From: Nannocystis sp.
GTDB taxonomy: Bacteria; Myxococcota_A; Polyangia; Nannocystales; Nannocystaceae
Assembly (NCBI GenBank): GCA_016712315.1
Contig: JADJRG010000013.1
Span: forward strand, 2,330,001 to 2,394,000
DNA: 64,000 bases
Reading direction: 5' to 3'
Numbering within the stretch: position 1 is the stretch's first letter; each line of letters opens with the position of its first letter. Below the pieces are notes generated by a model that did not search any database, had not been told where the DNA came from, and worked only from the letters and a program-made list of their open reading frames with translations. Positions 6,592 to 14,867 of this stretch are shown in pieces. The translations under genes were made by a program, and so were the position numbers.

Positions 6592-8049
6592 TCAGCGCGG
6601 CTCGCCGCCGCCGGTGAGGTCGATGCGCCGCCAGGCGCCGCCGCGGAAGCGCCAGCCGAACACGAGGGTGAGGCAGACAAAATAGACGACCATCACCCAG
6701 GTGGCCCCGACCGCGCCGCCGTCGGCGATGTTGACGACGAGGTGGGCGAGCGGCAGCCAGACCAGCCAGGCGAGGGCGATCCGGGCGCCGAGGCACCAGG
6801 TGGTGTCGCCGGCGGCGCGGAGGGCTTCGCTGAGGGTCATCGCGATAGCGTCGAAGATCTGCCAGGCGGCGCTGATCATCAGGAGCACCGCGCCGAGCTC
6901 GACCACGGCGGCGGCTGGCGCGTCTTCGCTGGCGAAGAGGCTCATCAGCGGGCCAGGGAGCGCGACGTAGATGAGGCCGATGAGGGCTTGCCAGCAGATC
7001 GCGAGGCGGGCGGTGTGCGCGACGAGCCGCGGGACCCGGTCGTAGTGGCCGCCGCCGATCGCTTGGCCGACGAGGATCGCGCCGGCGGTGGTGAGACCGA
7101 AGGCGGGCATGAAGGCGATCGAGTTGAGCTGAAAGACCGCCATCAAGGCGGCGACCGCGGTGGTGCCGAGGCCGGCGAAGATGAAGTTGATAAAGACCAA
7201 GAAGGCCGAGAACTCGAGGAACCAGTTGAGGCCGTTGGGCAGGCCGAAGCGGAGCATGCGCGAGAACTCGGCGAGCAGGCCGCGGACGCTGGGGTGGCCG
7301 CCGGCGACGATCGGTATGTCCGTGAGGACAGGTAGTTGAGCCTCGGCTGGGGCGACGGGCTCGCCGCCGCCTTCGCGGGCGGCGTGCAGCCGGGCGAGCG
7401 CGCCGCGGCCGCGGTCGACCGCGAAGAAGGCGGCGATCGCCGCGAACCCGCACCAGCTCGCGAGCACGGAGGCCCAGGCGGCCCCCTCGACGCCGAGCGC
7501 GGGGGCGCCGAGGTGGCCGTAGATCAAGACCCAGTTGAGGGGGACGTTGATGAGCATCGTGACGACGCTGGCGAGCATCGCGAGGCGGGTCTCGCCGAGC
7601 CCGCCGTACCAATTGCCGAGCCCCTCGGTGGCGACGACGGCGCCGGCGGCGAGCAGGCGGATCATGATGTAGTCGGCGATCAGCGCCCGCACCGGCGCGG
7701 TGTAGCCGAGGGTGTCGACGAGCGGGCGCGTCGCGGGGATCAGGCCGGCGTAGAGCGCGGCGCTGATCGCCGCGAGGGCGAGCGCGTACCAGGCGTAGCG
7801 GCGCACGCCGGCGACGTCGCCGCGGCCAGCGAGCTGCGCGGCGAAGCTCTGGACGATGAAGACGACGCCCATCGGTAAGATGAAGAGCGCCATCGTGTTG
7901 AGCGAGGCGGTGGTGGTCGCCGCGAGCGCGTCCTCGCCGAGCTGGGCGACCATCGCGGCGTCCGTGAAGCCGACGACGGCCTGGGCGGAGCGGGCGAGGA
8001 TCACCGGCCACGCGAGCGTGAGGATCGTTCGGGTGGTCGAGGTGCCCAT
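6592..8049 (-). CDS. MATE-family multidrug/Na+ efflux transporter
   Basis: 485 residues with about 12 hydrophobic segments in two related halves, typical of MATE (NorM/DinF) antiporters, which export cationic drugs in exchange for Na+ or H+. The family pattern is clear at the start (LAWPVILARSAQAVVGFTDAAMVAQLG) and around residue 155-180 (EGLGNWYGGLGETRLAMLASVVTMLINVPLNWVLIYG). A ~35-residue cytoplasmic loop rich in Glu/Pro splits the halves near residue 225-260. Substrate cannot be inferred. It lies just downstream of the outer-membrane-protein gene on the same strand (60-nt gap) and may share its transcript. An inverted-repeat element lies at 7317-7330. Confidence 0.9.
   Translation of the reverse strand: MGTSTTRTILTLAWPVILARSAQAVVGFTDAAMVAQLGEDALAATTTASLNTMALFILPMGVVFIVQSFAAQLAGRGDVAGVRRYAWYALALAAISAALYAGLIPATRPLVDTLGYTAPVRALIADYIMIRLLAAGAVVATEGLGNWYGGLGETRLAMLASVVTMLINVPLNWVLIYGHLGAPALGVEGAAWASVLASWCGFAAIAAFFAVDRGRGALARLHAAREGGGEPVAPAEAQLPVLTDIPIVAGGHPSVRGLLAEFSRMLRFGLPNGLNWFLEFSAFLVFINFIFAGLGTTAVAALMAVFQLNSIAFMPAFGLTTAGAILVGQAIGGGHYDRVPRLVAHTARLAICWQALIGLIYVALPGPLMSLFASEDAPAAAVVELGAVLLMISAAWQIFDAIAMTLSEALRAAGDTTWCLGARIALAWLVWLPLAHLVVNIADGGAVGATWVMVVYFVCLTLVFGWRFRGGAWRRIDLTGGGEPR
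7317..7330. repeat. TGTC-N6-GACA palindrome (inside the MATE gene)
   Basis: TGTC CGTGAG GACA, also readable as TGTCC/GGACA with a 4-nt spacer. It lies in the loop-encoding part of the transporter gene. Confidence 0.55.
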
Positions 8050-8109
8050 CGGCCGGCGAGGGTACTTGTTCTGCTCGCGCGCCGCGCAGCGGACCAGGCG
8101 CGTGGCCGC

Positions 8110-8856
8110 TCAGAAGCGATACTCGAGGAGCAGCGGCAAGATCTCCATGCCGAGGAGGAAGCCGCCCTTCTTGGTGGTGTCGCCGTTGAGCGGGATGTCC
8201 TTGGTGACCTTGAAGCCGAGCACGAGGTTGAGATCGACGCCGAGCGCGAGGTCCCGGAGGAGGAAGAAGCGGACGCCGCCGCCCCCTCGTACGCTCATCG
8301 ACCAGGCGGAGTCGACGGTCTGCTGGCGGCTGCCCGAGAGGTTGGGGTACTTCCACCAGCCGCCGCCGAGGCCGACGCGGGCGATCGGCACGAGGAAGGG
8401 GAATTCCGGGAGGTAGAACTTGTACGCCCAGCCGGCCCAGAGGTCGAAGCCGGCGACGGCGCCTCGCTGGCAGGAGTTGCTGGACTGCGCGAGGCCGCAC
8501 TCGTCGAGGCGGAAGTTGCGGTAGTCGGCGCGGTCGAAGAGGGCGGCGGCGCCGGCGTAGGCCCAGTGCTGCTTGTAGAGCTGGAGGTCGTACTGAAAGC
8601 CGAGGCGGACGCGCGGCATGTAGCCGGCGAAGCCGACCTGGAGGGGCATCAGCGTCGAGATCGCGTTGCCGCCGATGACCCGCTCGGGCAGGACGAGGTT
8701 GCCGAGGCTGGGGCCGTCGGCGCTGCCTTTGGCGCCGCTGGTGCCGATCTTGCCGCCCGCAGAGGCGCCCTTGGCGGCCGCGGCGGGGGCCGAGGCGGCG
8801 AGCGAGAGCACAAAAGACGCAGTGAGAGGGGACAGGATCGCGAGGGTCTTGGACAT
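8110..8856 (-). CDS. Predicted outer-membrane beta-barrel protein
   Basis: 248 residues with a clear signal peptide (residues 1-28, ending APAAAAKGA) and a Gly/Ala/Ser-rich linker. The rest alternates polar and aromatic residues in strand-length blocks (RVRLGFQYDLQLY, FDLWAGWAYKFYLP, MSVRGGGGVRFFLLRDLALGV) and ends in a C-terminal Phe (LPLLLEYRF), the usual BAM recognition signal. Two Cys (in DECGLAQSSNSCQRG) could form a loop disulfide. No specific family is assigned; it resembles small OmpW/OmpA-type barrels. Expressed from the same strand as the MATE pump. Confidence 0.75.
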   Translation of the reverse strand: MSKTLAILSPLTASFVLSLAASAPAAAAKGASAGGKIGTSGAKGSADGPSLGNLVLPERVIGGNAISTLMPLQVGFAGYMPRVRLGFQYDLQLYKQHWAYAGAAALFDRADYRNFRLDECGLAQSSNSCQRGAVAGFDLWAGWAYKFYLPEFPFLVPIARVGLGGGWWKYPNLSGSRQQTVDSAWSMSVRGGGGVRFFLLRDLALGVDLNLVLGFKVTKDIPLNGDTTKKGGFLLGMEILPLLLEYRF

Positions 8857-8959
8857 CGGCGCTCGCCGAGCAAGCTAGCATTCACCGGTCGACGCGCGAA
8901 AAAGCTGGCGTCGATCGTGCGCTCGCTCGGGCGACCTGGCGGCGAGCGCGGGCCGCTGC

Positions 8960-8965
8960 TAGCCT
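8960..8965 (+). promoter_or_regulatory. Putative -10 box (TAGCCT) of the rhodanese gene
   Basis: TAGCCT sits 12 nt before the ATG at 8978, which has no Shine-Dalgarno sequence. It fits the TANNCT leaderless pattern seen elsewhere in the window. Confidence 0.3.
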
Positions 8966-8977
8966 CGCTGCCTGCTG

Positions 8978-9544
8978 ATGTCGGTGGCTCCGATCTGGGC
9001 GAGGATCCGTGAAGTGAGCGCGCTCGTGGCGCTCGCCGGCGTGCTCGCCGCGGGTCACCTCGGGGTGCGCGCGCTCAGCGGCGAGCCGGTGGTGTGGGAG
9101 CCGGCGACCGAGCCGAGCGCCTGCGAGCTCACGCATGAAGAAGCCGACGATGAGCCCGCGGCGACCTCCGAGGCGATCGGCGTGACCGAGGCGATCGCGC
9201 TGCACGGGCGCCCTGGCGTGGTCTTTGTGGACGCTCGCTCGAATTCGCTCTTCGCGGCGCTGCACATCCCTGGGGCGCTCTGTCTGCCGCTGGAGGAGGC
9301 GCCGGCGCTGCTGGCTCACGCGTCGCTCGGCCTCAGCCCGGAGGACGTCGTGATCGCGTACTGCGAGGGCCCGACGGGCGATCGCTCCGAGGCGCTGGCG
9401 GGGCTGCTGCGGGAGCACCTCGGCTGTAACCGCGTGCAGGTGCTCGAGGGCGGGCTGGCGAGCTGGCTCGCGCAGGGCGGGCCGATCCGTGAGGCCGCGG
9501 CGAAGGAGGCCGCCGAGGCGGCCTTGGAGGGCGGCCGTGGCTGA
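8978..9544 (+). CDS. Membrane-anchored rhodanese-domain protein
   Basis: 188 residues: one N-terminal hydrophobic segment (about 12-30), an acidic linker, then a single rhodanese domain (about 65-175). The active-site loop is YCEGPTGDR with nucleophile Cys129, and the domain begins with VVFVDARSNSLFAALHIPGA, the usual rhodanese entry. Rhodaneses carry persulfide sulfur; here the domain is probably periplasmic, on the anchor's outer side. Its last 8 nt overlap the start of the MauE-type gene, whose ribosome-binding site (GGAGG) lies within this gene, so the two are translationally coupled and probably work together in thiol or sulfur chemistry at the membrane. Confidence 0.85.
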   Translation: MSVAPIWARIREVSALVALAGVLAAGHLGVRALSGEPVVWEPATEPSACELTHEEADDEPAATSEAIGVTEAIALHGRPGVVFVDARSNSLFAALHIPGALCLPLEEAPALLAHASLGLSPEDVVIAYCEGPTGDRSEALAGLLREHLGCNRVQVLEGGLASWLAQGGPIREAAAKEAAEAALEGGRG

Positions 9545-9977
9545 GCGCGAGGGGCCGGTGATGCGGTGGGTCGAGCGGCTGGCGCGGTGGGCGGTGGCGC
9601 TGGTGTTCGTCGCGGCGGCGCTGCCGAAGATCGCGGATCCGACGGCGTTTGCGGCCGATCTGGGGGACTACCGGCTCTTCCCGGCGTGGTCGATCGTCGG
9701 CCTCGCGGCGCTGGTGCCGATGCTCGAGCTCGTCGGCGCGGCGGCGCTGGTGAGCGGCCGGCGGCGGCGGGGCGGGGCGTGGCTGCTGGGGCTGCTGACG
9801 GTTGGTTTTTTGTTGGTGATCGGCTCGGTGATCTACCGCGGTGTCGACCTGCGCTGCGGCTGCTTCGGCCGCGACGCGGCGGCGGAGGCGGTCGGCTGGC
9901 CGCTGCTGTGGCGCGATGTCGGCCTCCTCACGCTGATCGTGATCGCGGGCGGCGGCGCCCGGCGACGGCCGTGGTAG
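9537..9977 (+). CDS. MauE/DoxX-type membrane protein
   Basis: 146 residues with about four transmembrane helices (WAVALVFVAAALPKIADP at the start, then IVGLAALVPMLELVGAAALV, WLLGLLTVGFLLVIGSV and LTLIVIAGGG). The short CGCFG motif after the third helix (LRCGCFGRDAA) is the hallmark of MauE-type relatives of DoxX/VKOR partners, implicated in periplasmic disulfide and quinone chemistry. The start is GTG 9537, because GGAGG lies 6 nt upstream; ATG 9561 is the alternative. The gene overlaps the rhodanese gene by 8 nt and is 10 nt from the acyl-CoA dehydrogenase gene. Confidence 0.8.
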   Translation: MAEREGPVMRWVERLARWAVALVFVAAALPKIADPTAFAADLGDYRLFPAWSIVGLAALVPMLELVGAAALVSGRRRRGGAWLLGLLTVGFLLVIGSVIYRGVDLRCGCFGRDAAAEAVGWPLLWRDVGLLTLIVIAGGGARRRPW

Positions 9978-9987
9978 ATCGCCGACG

Positions 9988-11172
9988 ATGGACGTGACGC
10001 CGTACTTGATCGACCTCGATCCTCTGCTCAGCGACGAGGAGCGGCTGATCGCCGCGAACACGCGCGAGTTCTGCGAGCGCCGGGTCGCGCCGGTGATCGA
10101 TGAGCACTACGAGCGCGCGACCTTCCCGCGCGAGCTGATCCCGGAGTTCGCCGAGCTGGGGCTGCTGGGCGCGCCGCTGACCGGCTACGGCTGCGCGGGC
10201 ATGGGGGCGGTCGCGTATGGCCTGACGACGCTGGAGCTGGAGCGCCAAGACAGCGGGCTGCGCTCGTTCTGCTCAGTGCAGTCGGCGCTGGCGATGTACC
10301 CGATCTACACCTACGGCGACGAGGCGCAGCGCGAGCGCTGGCTGCCGGGGATGGCGCGCGGGACGATCATCGGCGGCTTCGGGCTCACCGAGCCGAACGC
10401 GGGCTCTGATCCGGGGTCGATGCGGACGATGGCCCGCCAAGACGGGCGCGGCGGCGACTATGTGCTCAGCGGCCAAAAATTCTGGATCACCAATTCCCCG
10501 ATCGCCGACGTCCTGGTGGTGTGGGCGAAGACGCTGGAGCACGGCAGCGAGGCGCCGGTGATCCGCGGCTTCCTGGTGGAGCGCGGCATGCCAGGTCTCT
10601 CGACGCCCGAGACGAAGGGCAAGCTGAGCCTGCGGGCGTCGATCACCGGGGAGATCGTGCTCGATGATGTGCGGGTGCCGAAGGCGAACCTGCTGCCAGG
10701 CGTGGTCGGCCTGAAGGGTCCGCTGGGCTGCTTGACGCAGGCGCGCTACGGGATCGGCTGGGGGGCGATCGGCGCGGCGATGGCGGTGTACGAGCGCGCG
10801 CGCGCGTACGCGTGCGAGCGCGTGCAGTTCGGCCGGCCGATCGCGTCGTTTCAGCTCACCCAGCAGAAGCTGGTCGAGATCCACAACGAGATCGGCAAGG
10901 CGCTGCTGCTCGCGTATCACTTCGGCCGGCTCAAGGAGCAGGGCGCGCTGACGCCAGTGCAGGTGTCGTACCTCAAGCGGGATAACGTGCGTATGGCGCT
11001 CGAGGCCGCCCGCACCGCTCGCTCGATCCTCGGCGGCAACGGGATCATGGGCGAGTTCCAGATCATGCGGCACCTGTGCAACCTCGAGACGGTGTTCACA
11101 TACGAGGGGACCCACGAGATCCACACGTTGGCGATCGGCCGGGCGATCACCGGCGAGAGCGCCTTCGGCTGA
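9988..11172 (+). CDS. Acyl-CoA dehydrogenase, glutaryl-CoA dehydrogenase type
   Basis: 394 residues, a full-length FAD-dependent acyl-CoA dehydrogenase. Motifs characteristic of glutaryl-CoA dehydrogenase are visible: GGFGLTEPNAGSDPGSMRT, KLSLRASITGEIVLDDV, LKGPLGCLTQARYGIGWG, and NLETVFTYEGTHEIHTLAIG, whose Glu in TYEG is the catalytic base. The family converts glutaryl-CoA to crotonyl-CoA in lysine, tryptophan and aromatic catabolism, passing electrons to ETF. It follows the rhodanese/MauE pair at 10 nt but is functionally unrelated. The catabolic pathway genes are not nearby. Confidence 0.87.
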   Translation: MDVTPYLIDLDPLLSDEERLIAANTREFCERRVAPVIDEHYERATFPRELIPEFAELGLLGAPLTGYGCAGMGAVAYGLTTLELERQDSGLRSFCSVQSALAMYPIYTYGDEAQRERWLPGMARGTIIGGFGLTEPNAGSDPGSMRTMARQDGRGGDYVLSGQKFWITNSPIADVLVVWAKTLEHGSEAPVIRGFLVERGMPGLSTPETKGKLSLRASITGEIVLDDVRVPKANLLPGVVGLKGPLGCLTQARYGIGWGAIGAAMAVYERARAYACERVQFGRPIASFQLTQQKLVEIHNEIGKALLLAYHFGRLKEQGALTPVQVSYLKRDNVRMALEAARTARSILGGNGIMGEFQIMRHLCNLETVFTYEGTHEIHTLAIGRAITGESAFG

Positions 11173-11253
11173 GGCGCGCGGGCGCACGCCATGAGCGCGC
11201 GCGGGCGTCTGCGAGGGTCGCCTCTGCCGGGGATTTCCGCTACCGTGAGCCTC

Positions 11254-11832
11254 ATGGTCCACCCGGTCCAGAGTGTGATCGAGTCGCTCTACGCCGCCGG
11301 GCGGTGCCCTCGACTCCACGTCAACGCGAGCCATGACGACGTGGTCTGCCCGGACTTCATCCGCGAGCAGTGGAAGGAGCGCCTGATCATCGATCTGGAC
11401 GCGAACTACCCGCTCGACTTGACCTTCGGCGAGCACGGGCTCGGCGCGGACCTCTCGTTCGGCGGCTTCATCACCCGCTGTGAGTTCCCTTGGGAGTCGA
11501 TCTATATCGTCGCCGACCGCTCGACGGGCCGCGGGATCGTGCTCGATCGCAATATGCCGGAGTCGGTGCGTGAGATGGTGGCGAAGGCCCGCACGGAGGC
11601 GGCGCGGAAGGAGCCAGAGCAGGCGCGTAAGGAGCCGGCGCTGGTGGCGGTCGAGGGCTCGGCGGGTGATGACGCCGAGGCGCAGCCCGAGGTCGCAGAT
11701 GCGTCCGCGGCCGCCGAGCGGGTGGAGCAGACCGTGACCGACGCGCCGGCGCCGCCGCCCGCGAGCCCGGTGGTCGAGGAGCAGGCGAAGAAGCGCCGGG
11801 CGGCCTTCCGGGTGATCGACGGCGGTGGTTGA
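11254..11832 (+). CDS. SspB-like ClpXP specificity-enhancing adaptor
   Basis: 192 residues from ATG 11254 (GTG 11245 is also in frame). The first ~100 residues follow the SspB fold: PVQSVIESLYAAGRCPRLHV, a middle KERLIIDLDANYPLDLTFG strand pair and FGGFITRCEFPWESIYIVADRSTGRGI. SspB tethers ssrA-tagged proteins to ClpXP. The C-terminal ~90 residues are a charged Ala/Glu/Pro-rich tail ending KKRRAAFRVIDGGG; the basic, hydrophobic end resembles the XB motif that docks on ClpX. Divergent enough that a Caulobacter-like alpha-type adaptor is also possible. Confidence 0.78.
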   Translation: MVHPVQSVIESLYAAGRCPRLHVNASHDDVVCPDFIREQWKERLIIDLDANYPLDLTFGEHGLGADLSFGGFITRCEFPWESIYIVADRSTGRGIVLDRNMPESVREMVAKARTEAARKEPEQARKEPALVAVEGSAGDDAEAQPEVADASAAAERVEQTVTDAPAPPPASPVVEEQAKKRRAAFRVIDGGG

Positions 11833-11886
11833 GTCGGCGGTGGTGGAGTGGCAGCGGCGGCGCTCCGCGAGCATAGTGCGGGCCTC

Positions 11887-12180
11887 ATGAAGATCGCTGG
11901 CGTTGTCCTCCTCTCGATCGTCGCGGCGCTGACGTCGGTGTGGTTCTTCTTGCTGCGGGCGCCGTCACCAGAGGTGGTGTGTGAGCGCTTGATCGCGCTC
12001 ACGGTGGCGGAGGCGGGGGACCGCGCCCCCGAGGCGCTGGAGAGCTTGGTGGACCGCCTGCGCCTCACCTGCACCCGGCAGAAGCGCGACCTGCTGCGGC
12101 TGCGCGGCAAGTATGCCTACGCCCGCCACGCCGAGTGCGTGCTCGCGGCGCAGAGCGTCGCTGCGGCTGAGCGGTGCTGA
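11887..12180 (+). CDS. Hypothetical protein with N-terminal membrane helix
   Basis: 97 residues from ATG 11887. Residues 1-22 (MKIAGVVLLSIVAALTSVWF) are an uncleaved signal anchor or signal peptide. The remainder is a small helical domain with three Cys (VVCERLIALTVAEAGD, LRLTCTRQKRDLLRLRGK, HAECVLAAQ) and no family I recognise. Probably periplasmic. It ends 3 nt before the TATACT box of tcdA, so it is the last gene of its unit. Confidence 0.6.
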   Translation: MKIAGVVLLSIVAALTSVWFFLLRAPSPEVVCERLIALTVAEAGDRAPEALESLVDRLRLTCTRQKRDLLRLRGKYAYARHAECVLAAQSVAAAERC

Positions 12181-12183
12181 GGC

Positions 12184-12189
12184 TATACT
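12184..12189 (+). promoter_or_regulatory. Putative -10 box (TATACT) of tcdA
   Basis: TATACT lies 11 nt before the ATG at 12201 and no Shine-Dalgarno sequence intervenes, suggesting a leaderless transcript. It matches the extended pattern at 25534 and 345. Confidence 0.45.
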
Positions 12190-12200
12190 CCGCCGCGTTT

Positions 12201-13115
12201 ATGGCCACGCAGACGATCGCACTCTCCGCGCTGAAGCTCAGCAAGTCGCCCACGCCGCCGGTAGAGGTCGCGCAGGTCGCGGCGGCGGCGGCGGAAGAGG
12301 TGGAGACGAGCTATCGCCTGCACCGCCGCTTCGACCGGATGGGCCGCCTGGTCGGCGATCGCGGGATGGCGCGGCTCTTCGGCAGCCATGTGATGGTGAT
12401 CGGCCTGGGTGGGGTCGGCTCGTGGGCGGCGGAGTCGCTGGTGCGCTCCGGGGTCGGCAGGATCTCGCTGGTCGACTTCGACCTGATCTGCGTCACCAAC
12501 GCCAACCGCCAGCTGCACGCGATGCGCGGCACGACCGGGCGGCCGAAGGTCGAGGTGATGGCGGAGCGCCTGCGCTTGGTGAACCCGGCCTGCGAGGTGC
12601 GGGCGATCCGCGCCTTCTATGAGGAGAGCAGCAGCGCGTCGATCTTGGGCGGCTCGCCGGACCTGGTGATCGACGCGATCGACAACCTGACCGCGAAGAC
12701 GCACCTGATCGCGAGCTGCCGCGCGCGCGCGCTCCCGCTGGTGGTCTCCGGCGGGGCGTCGGGGCGGATGGATCCGACGCGGATCCGTGAGGCCGATCTG
12801 ACCCGGACGGCCGGCGATCCGTTCCTGGCGGCGACCCGGAAGCTGCTCCGCCAGAACCACGGCTTCCCCCGCGGCGAGGAGCTGTGGGGGATCTCGGCGG
12901 TCTACAGCGAAGAGCCGCCGGCGGCGCCGCTGGCGCTCGACTACGACGGCGGCGATGGGTTTCGCTGTGTCTGTCCTCAAGGACAGGATAGCCCGCACTC
13001 GTGTGAGCACCGCAGCGTGATCTACGGGACCGCGAGCTTCGTCACCGGCGCCTTCGGCCTGGCCTGCGCGGCGGCGGCGACGCGCGCGTTGATCGCCGCG
13101 CCGAGCGCGCCCTGA
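12201..13115 (+). CDS. tcdA: tRNA threonylcarbamoyladenosine dehydratase TcdA
   Basis: 304 residues, a HesA/MoeB/ThiF-type protein. The N terminus carries an Ala-rich extension before the conserved FDRMGRLVGDRGMARLF segment; then HVMVIGLGGVGSWAAESLVRSG (nucleotide loop), LVDFDLICVTNANRQLHA and DAIDNLTAKTHLIASC follow, in the order expected for TcdA/CsdL. The enzyme uses ATP to cyclise t6A37 of tRNAs to ct6A. It is not a ThiF sulfur-carrier activator because the downstream Cys-rich adenylyltransferase features are absent. The promoter is probably leaderless. The gene carries a perfect 7-bp-arm palindrome at 12971-12986. Confidence 0.9.
   Translation: MATQTIALSALKLSKSPTPPVEVAQVAAAAAEEVETSYRLHRRFDRMGRLVGDRGMARLFGSHVMVIGLGGVGSWAAESLVRSGVGRISLVDFDLICVTNANRQLHAMRGTTGRPKVEVMAERLRLVNPACEVRAIRAFYEESSSASILGGSPDLVIDAIDNLTAKTHLIASCRARALPLVVSGGASGRMDPTRIREADLTRTAGDPFLAATRKLLRQNHGFPRGEELWGISAVYSEEPPAAPLALDYDGGDGFRCVCPQGQDSPHSCEHRSVIYGTASFVTGAFGLACAAAATRALIAAPSAP
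12972..12985. repeat. TGTC-N6-GACA palindrome (inside tcdA)
   Basis: TGTC CTCAAG GACA, extending to CTGTCCT/AGGACAG with a 2-nt spacer (12971-12986). It starts at codon position 1, unlike the fabV copy (position 3) and the coiled-coil-gene copy (position 2). Confidence 0.65.
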
Positions 13116-13183
13116 CGCGCAGCTTCGTACGGCCCCTGGGCGCGCGGCCCGCTCGTTGAGGCGGCCCTCGGGGGTCAGGTACG

Positions 13184-13891
13184 ATGAGGCGCTTGGCCCT
13201 CGCGCTGCTGATCATGATCCTCAACGTCACGGCGTTCTTCGTCGGCGGCGGTCTGCTGCACCTGCTGTTCTATCGCCGCCGCGCGGCGTCGGCGGCGGCG
13301 TGGAAGTACCAGCCCGAGAAGACCGTCTCGCGGGCGGCGGCGTGGCGGATGGTCCCGCTGGTGCTGCTGAACGGGATGATCGTCAACGGGGCGATCGGCG
13401 CGGCGGTGGCGCTGATCGTCGGCGGCTATACGAAGGCGTTCTTCAGCCTTGAGGAGCACTCGGCCTGGTACGCGGCGCTGAGCACGGCGGCGGTGTTCGT
13501 CTGGTACCACGTGATGCTCTACTATTGGCACCGACGGATGCATCGGCCGGATCTGTTCCGGCGCTTCCATCACCTGCACCACAAGCACAAGGCGCCGATC
13601 TGGTTGGACGCGCTGTACGAGCACCCGCTCGAGGCCGCGTGGGGCGGGGTGGTCATCTTGACGCCGATCTTCTTGTTCCCGATCTGGGCGCCCGGCTACT
13701 TCGCCTTCTTGGCGGTGATGGGCGCGCACGAGGTGCTGGATCACGCGGGGATCAAGCTGGACCTGCCGATCCCCTTCTTGTCGCGCTCACGCGGCCACGA
13801 CGAGCACCATCGCCGCTCGAACGTCTATTTTGGCCAGCTGCTGCCGCTGCTGGATCGGCTGCACAAGACCGACGGGCGCCCCGGCGCCTAG
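13184..13891 (+). CDS. Sterol desaturase/fatty acid hydroxylase family protein
   Basis: 235 residues with about four membrane helices and the three His clusters of the di-iron membrane hydroxylase superfamily: HRRMH (116-120), HHLHHKHK (129-136) and HDEHHRR (205-211). Members hydroxylate or desaturate sterols, carotenoids or fatty acids with O2. Myxobacteria make sterols and complex lipids, but the substrate here cannot be told from sequence. It overlaps the end of the convergent bile-acid-symporter-family gene by 4 nt. Confidence 0.87.
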   Translation: MRRLALALLIMILNVTAFFVGGGLLHLLFYRRRAASAAAWKYQPEKTVSRAAAWRMVPLVLLNGMIVNGAIGAAVALIVGGYTKAFFSLEEHSAWYAALSTAAVFVWYHVMLYYWHRRMHRPDLFRRFHHLHHKHKAPIWLDALYEHPLEAAWGGVVILTPIFLFPIWAPGYFAFLAVMGAHEVLDHAGIKLDLPIPFLSRSRGHDEHHRRSNVYFGQLLPLLDRLHKTDGRPGA

Positions 13892-14745
13892 AGCGGGCGA
13901 GCGCGCAGGTAGGCGGCGATCGCGGCGGAGCTGGCGATCACGAAGAGGGCGTAGAGGAGGGGCAGCCAGAGGAGCTGGCCGTGCATGGCGGCGGGGAAGG
14001 AGGTGACGAGGATCCCGAGCGCGAGCGGGCTGTTCTGGATGCCGGTCTCGAAGGCGACGGCGCGGCGGGCGGCGACGCTGAGGCCGCCGAGGCGCGCGCT
14101 GAGGTGGCCGAGGCAGAAGCCGAGCAGGCCGAGCGCGAGCGCGGCGATGTAGATCGCGGGCGGTGACTCGAGGAGGAGGTGGCCGTTGCGGGCGAGGCCG
14201 GTGACGATCAAGAGGGCGAGCACGGCGAGGCCCGCGTAGCTGCCGAGGCGCTCGACCCGCGGGGCGGCGGCGGGCCAGCGTCGGCGCACGAGCATGCCGA
14301 TGACCATCGGGACGAGCATCAGGGCGAGGGTGACGGCGATGCTCTTGTAGGGGACCAGGAGCTCGGCGCTCGAGAAGGGGGCGGCGTAGAGGCGGAGGGT
14401 GAGGGGCATGAGGGCGACGGCGGCGATCGAGGAGATCGCGGTCATCGAGACGCTGAGGGCGAGGTCGGCGCGGGCGTAGTATGTAAAAAGGTTTGAGGTC
14501 GTACCACCTGGGGTGCAGCCGACGACGATGAGACCGAGCGCGAGCGGGGCGGGGAGATCGAGGGCGCGGGCGAGGCCGTAGGCGATCAGCGGCATCCACC
14601 CGAATTGCGAGGCGAGGCCGATCAGGGGGGCTCGCGGGCGCCGGAGGACGCCGCGGAAGGCGTCGACGGTGAGGCTGGCGCCCATGCCGACCATCAAGAC
14701 GACGAGGAGCAAGGCGAGCAGGGCTTGTTCGAGGCCAGAGAGCAT
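13888..14745 (-). CDS. Bile acid:sodium symporter family (BASS) transporter
   Basis: 285 residues with about ten hydrophobic segments of the BASS/ASBT fold. Key family signatures are the first MGASLTVDAFRGVLRRPR loop and GLIVVGCTPGGTTSNLFTYYARADLAL, the conserved Na+-binding region. The family imports bile acids in vertebrates but in bacteria often carries pyruvate, pantoate or other organic anions with Na+. Substrate unknown. The gene is alone on its strand, between convergent and divergent neighbours. Confidence 0.88.
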   Translation of the reverse strand: MLSGLEQALLALLLVVLMVGMGASLTVDAFRGVLRRPRAPLIGLASQFGWMPLIAYGLARALDLPAPLALGLIVVGCTPGGTTSNLFTYYARADLALSVSMTAISSIAAVALMPLTLRLYAAPFSSAELLVPYKSIAVTLALMLVPMVIGMLVRRRWPAAAPRVERLGSYAGLAVLALLIVTGLARNGHLLLESPPAIYIAALALGLLGFCLGHLSARLGGLSVAARRAVAFETGIQNSPLALGILVTSFPAAMHGQLLWLPLLYALFVIASSAAIAAYLRARPL

Positions 14746-14867
14746 GGGGGCTGGCGGAGCAGTGGAGCAGAGCGAGGGGGGCGCTGTCGAGAGGGGTGAT
14801 TTCGCACATCACGCGGGCGCGCGGGCAGGCTCGACAGCGGCGGCGGATCGCGGTACCGGCATATGCA

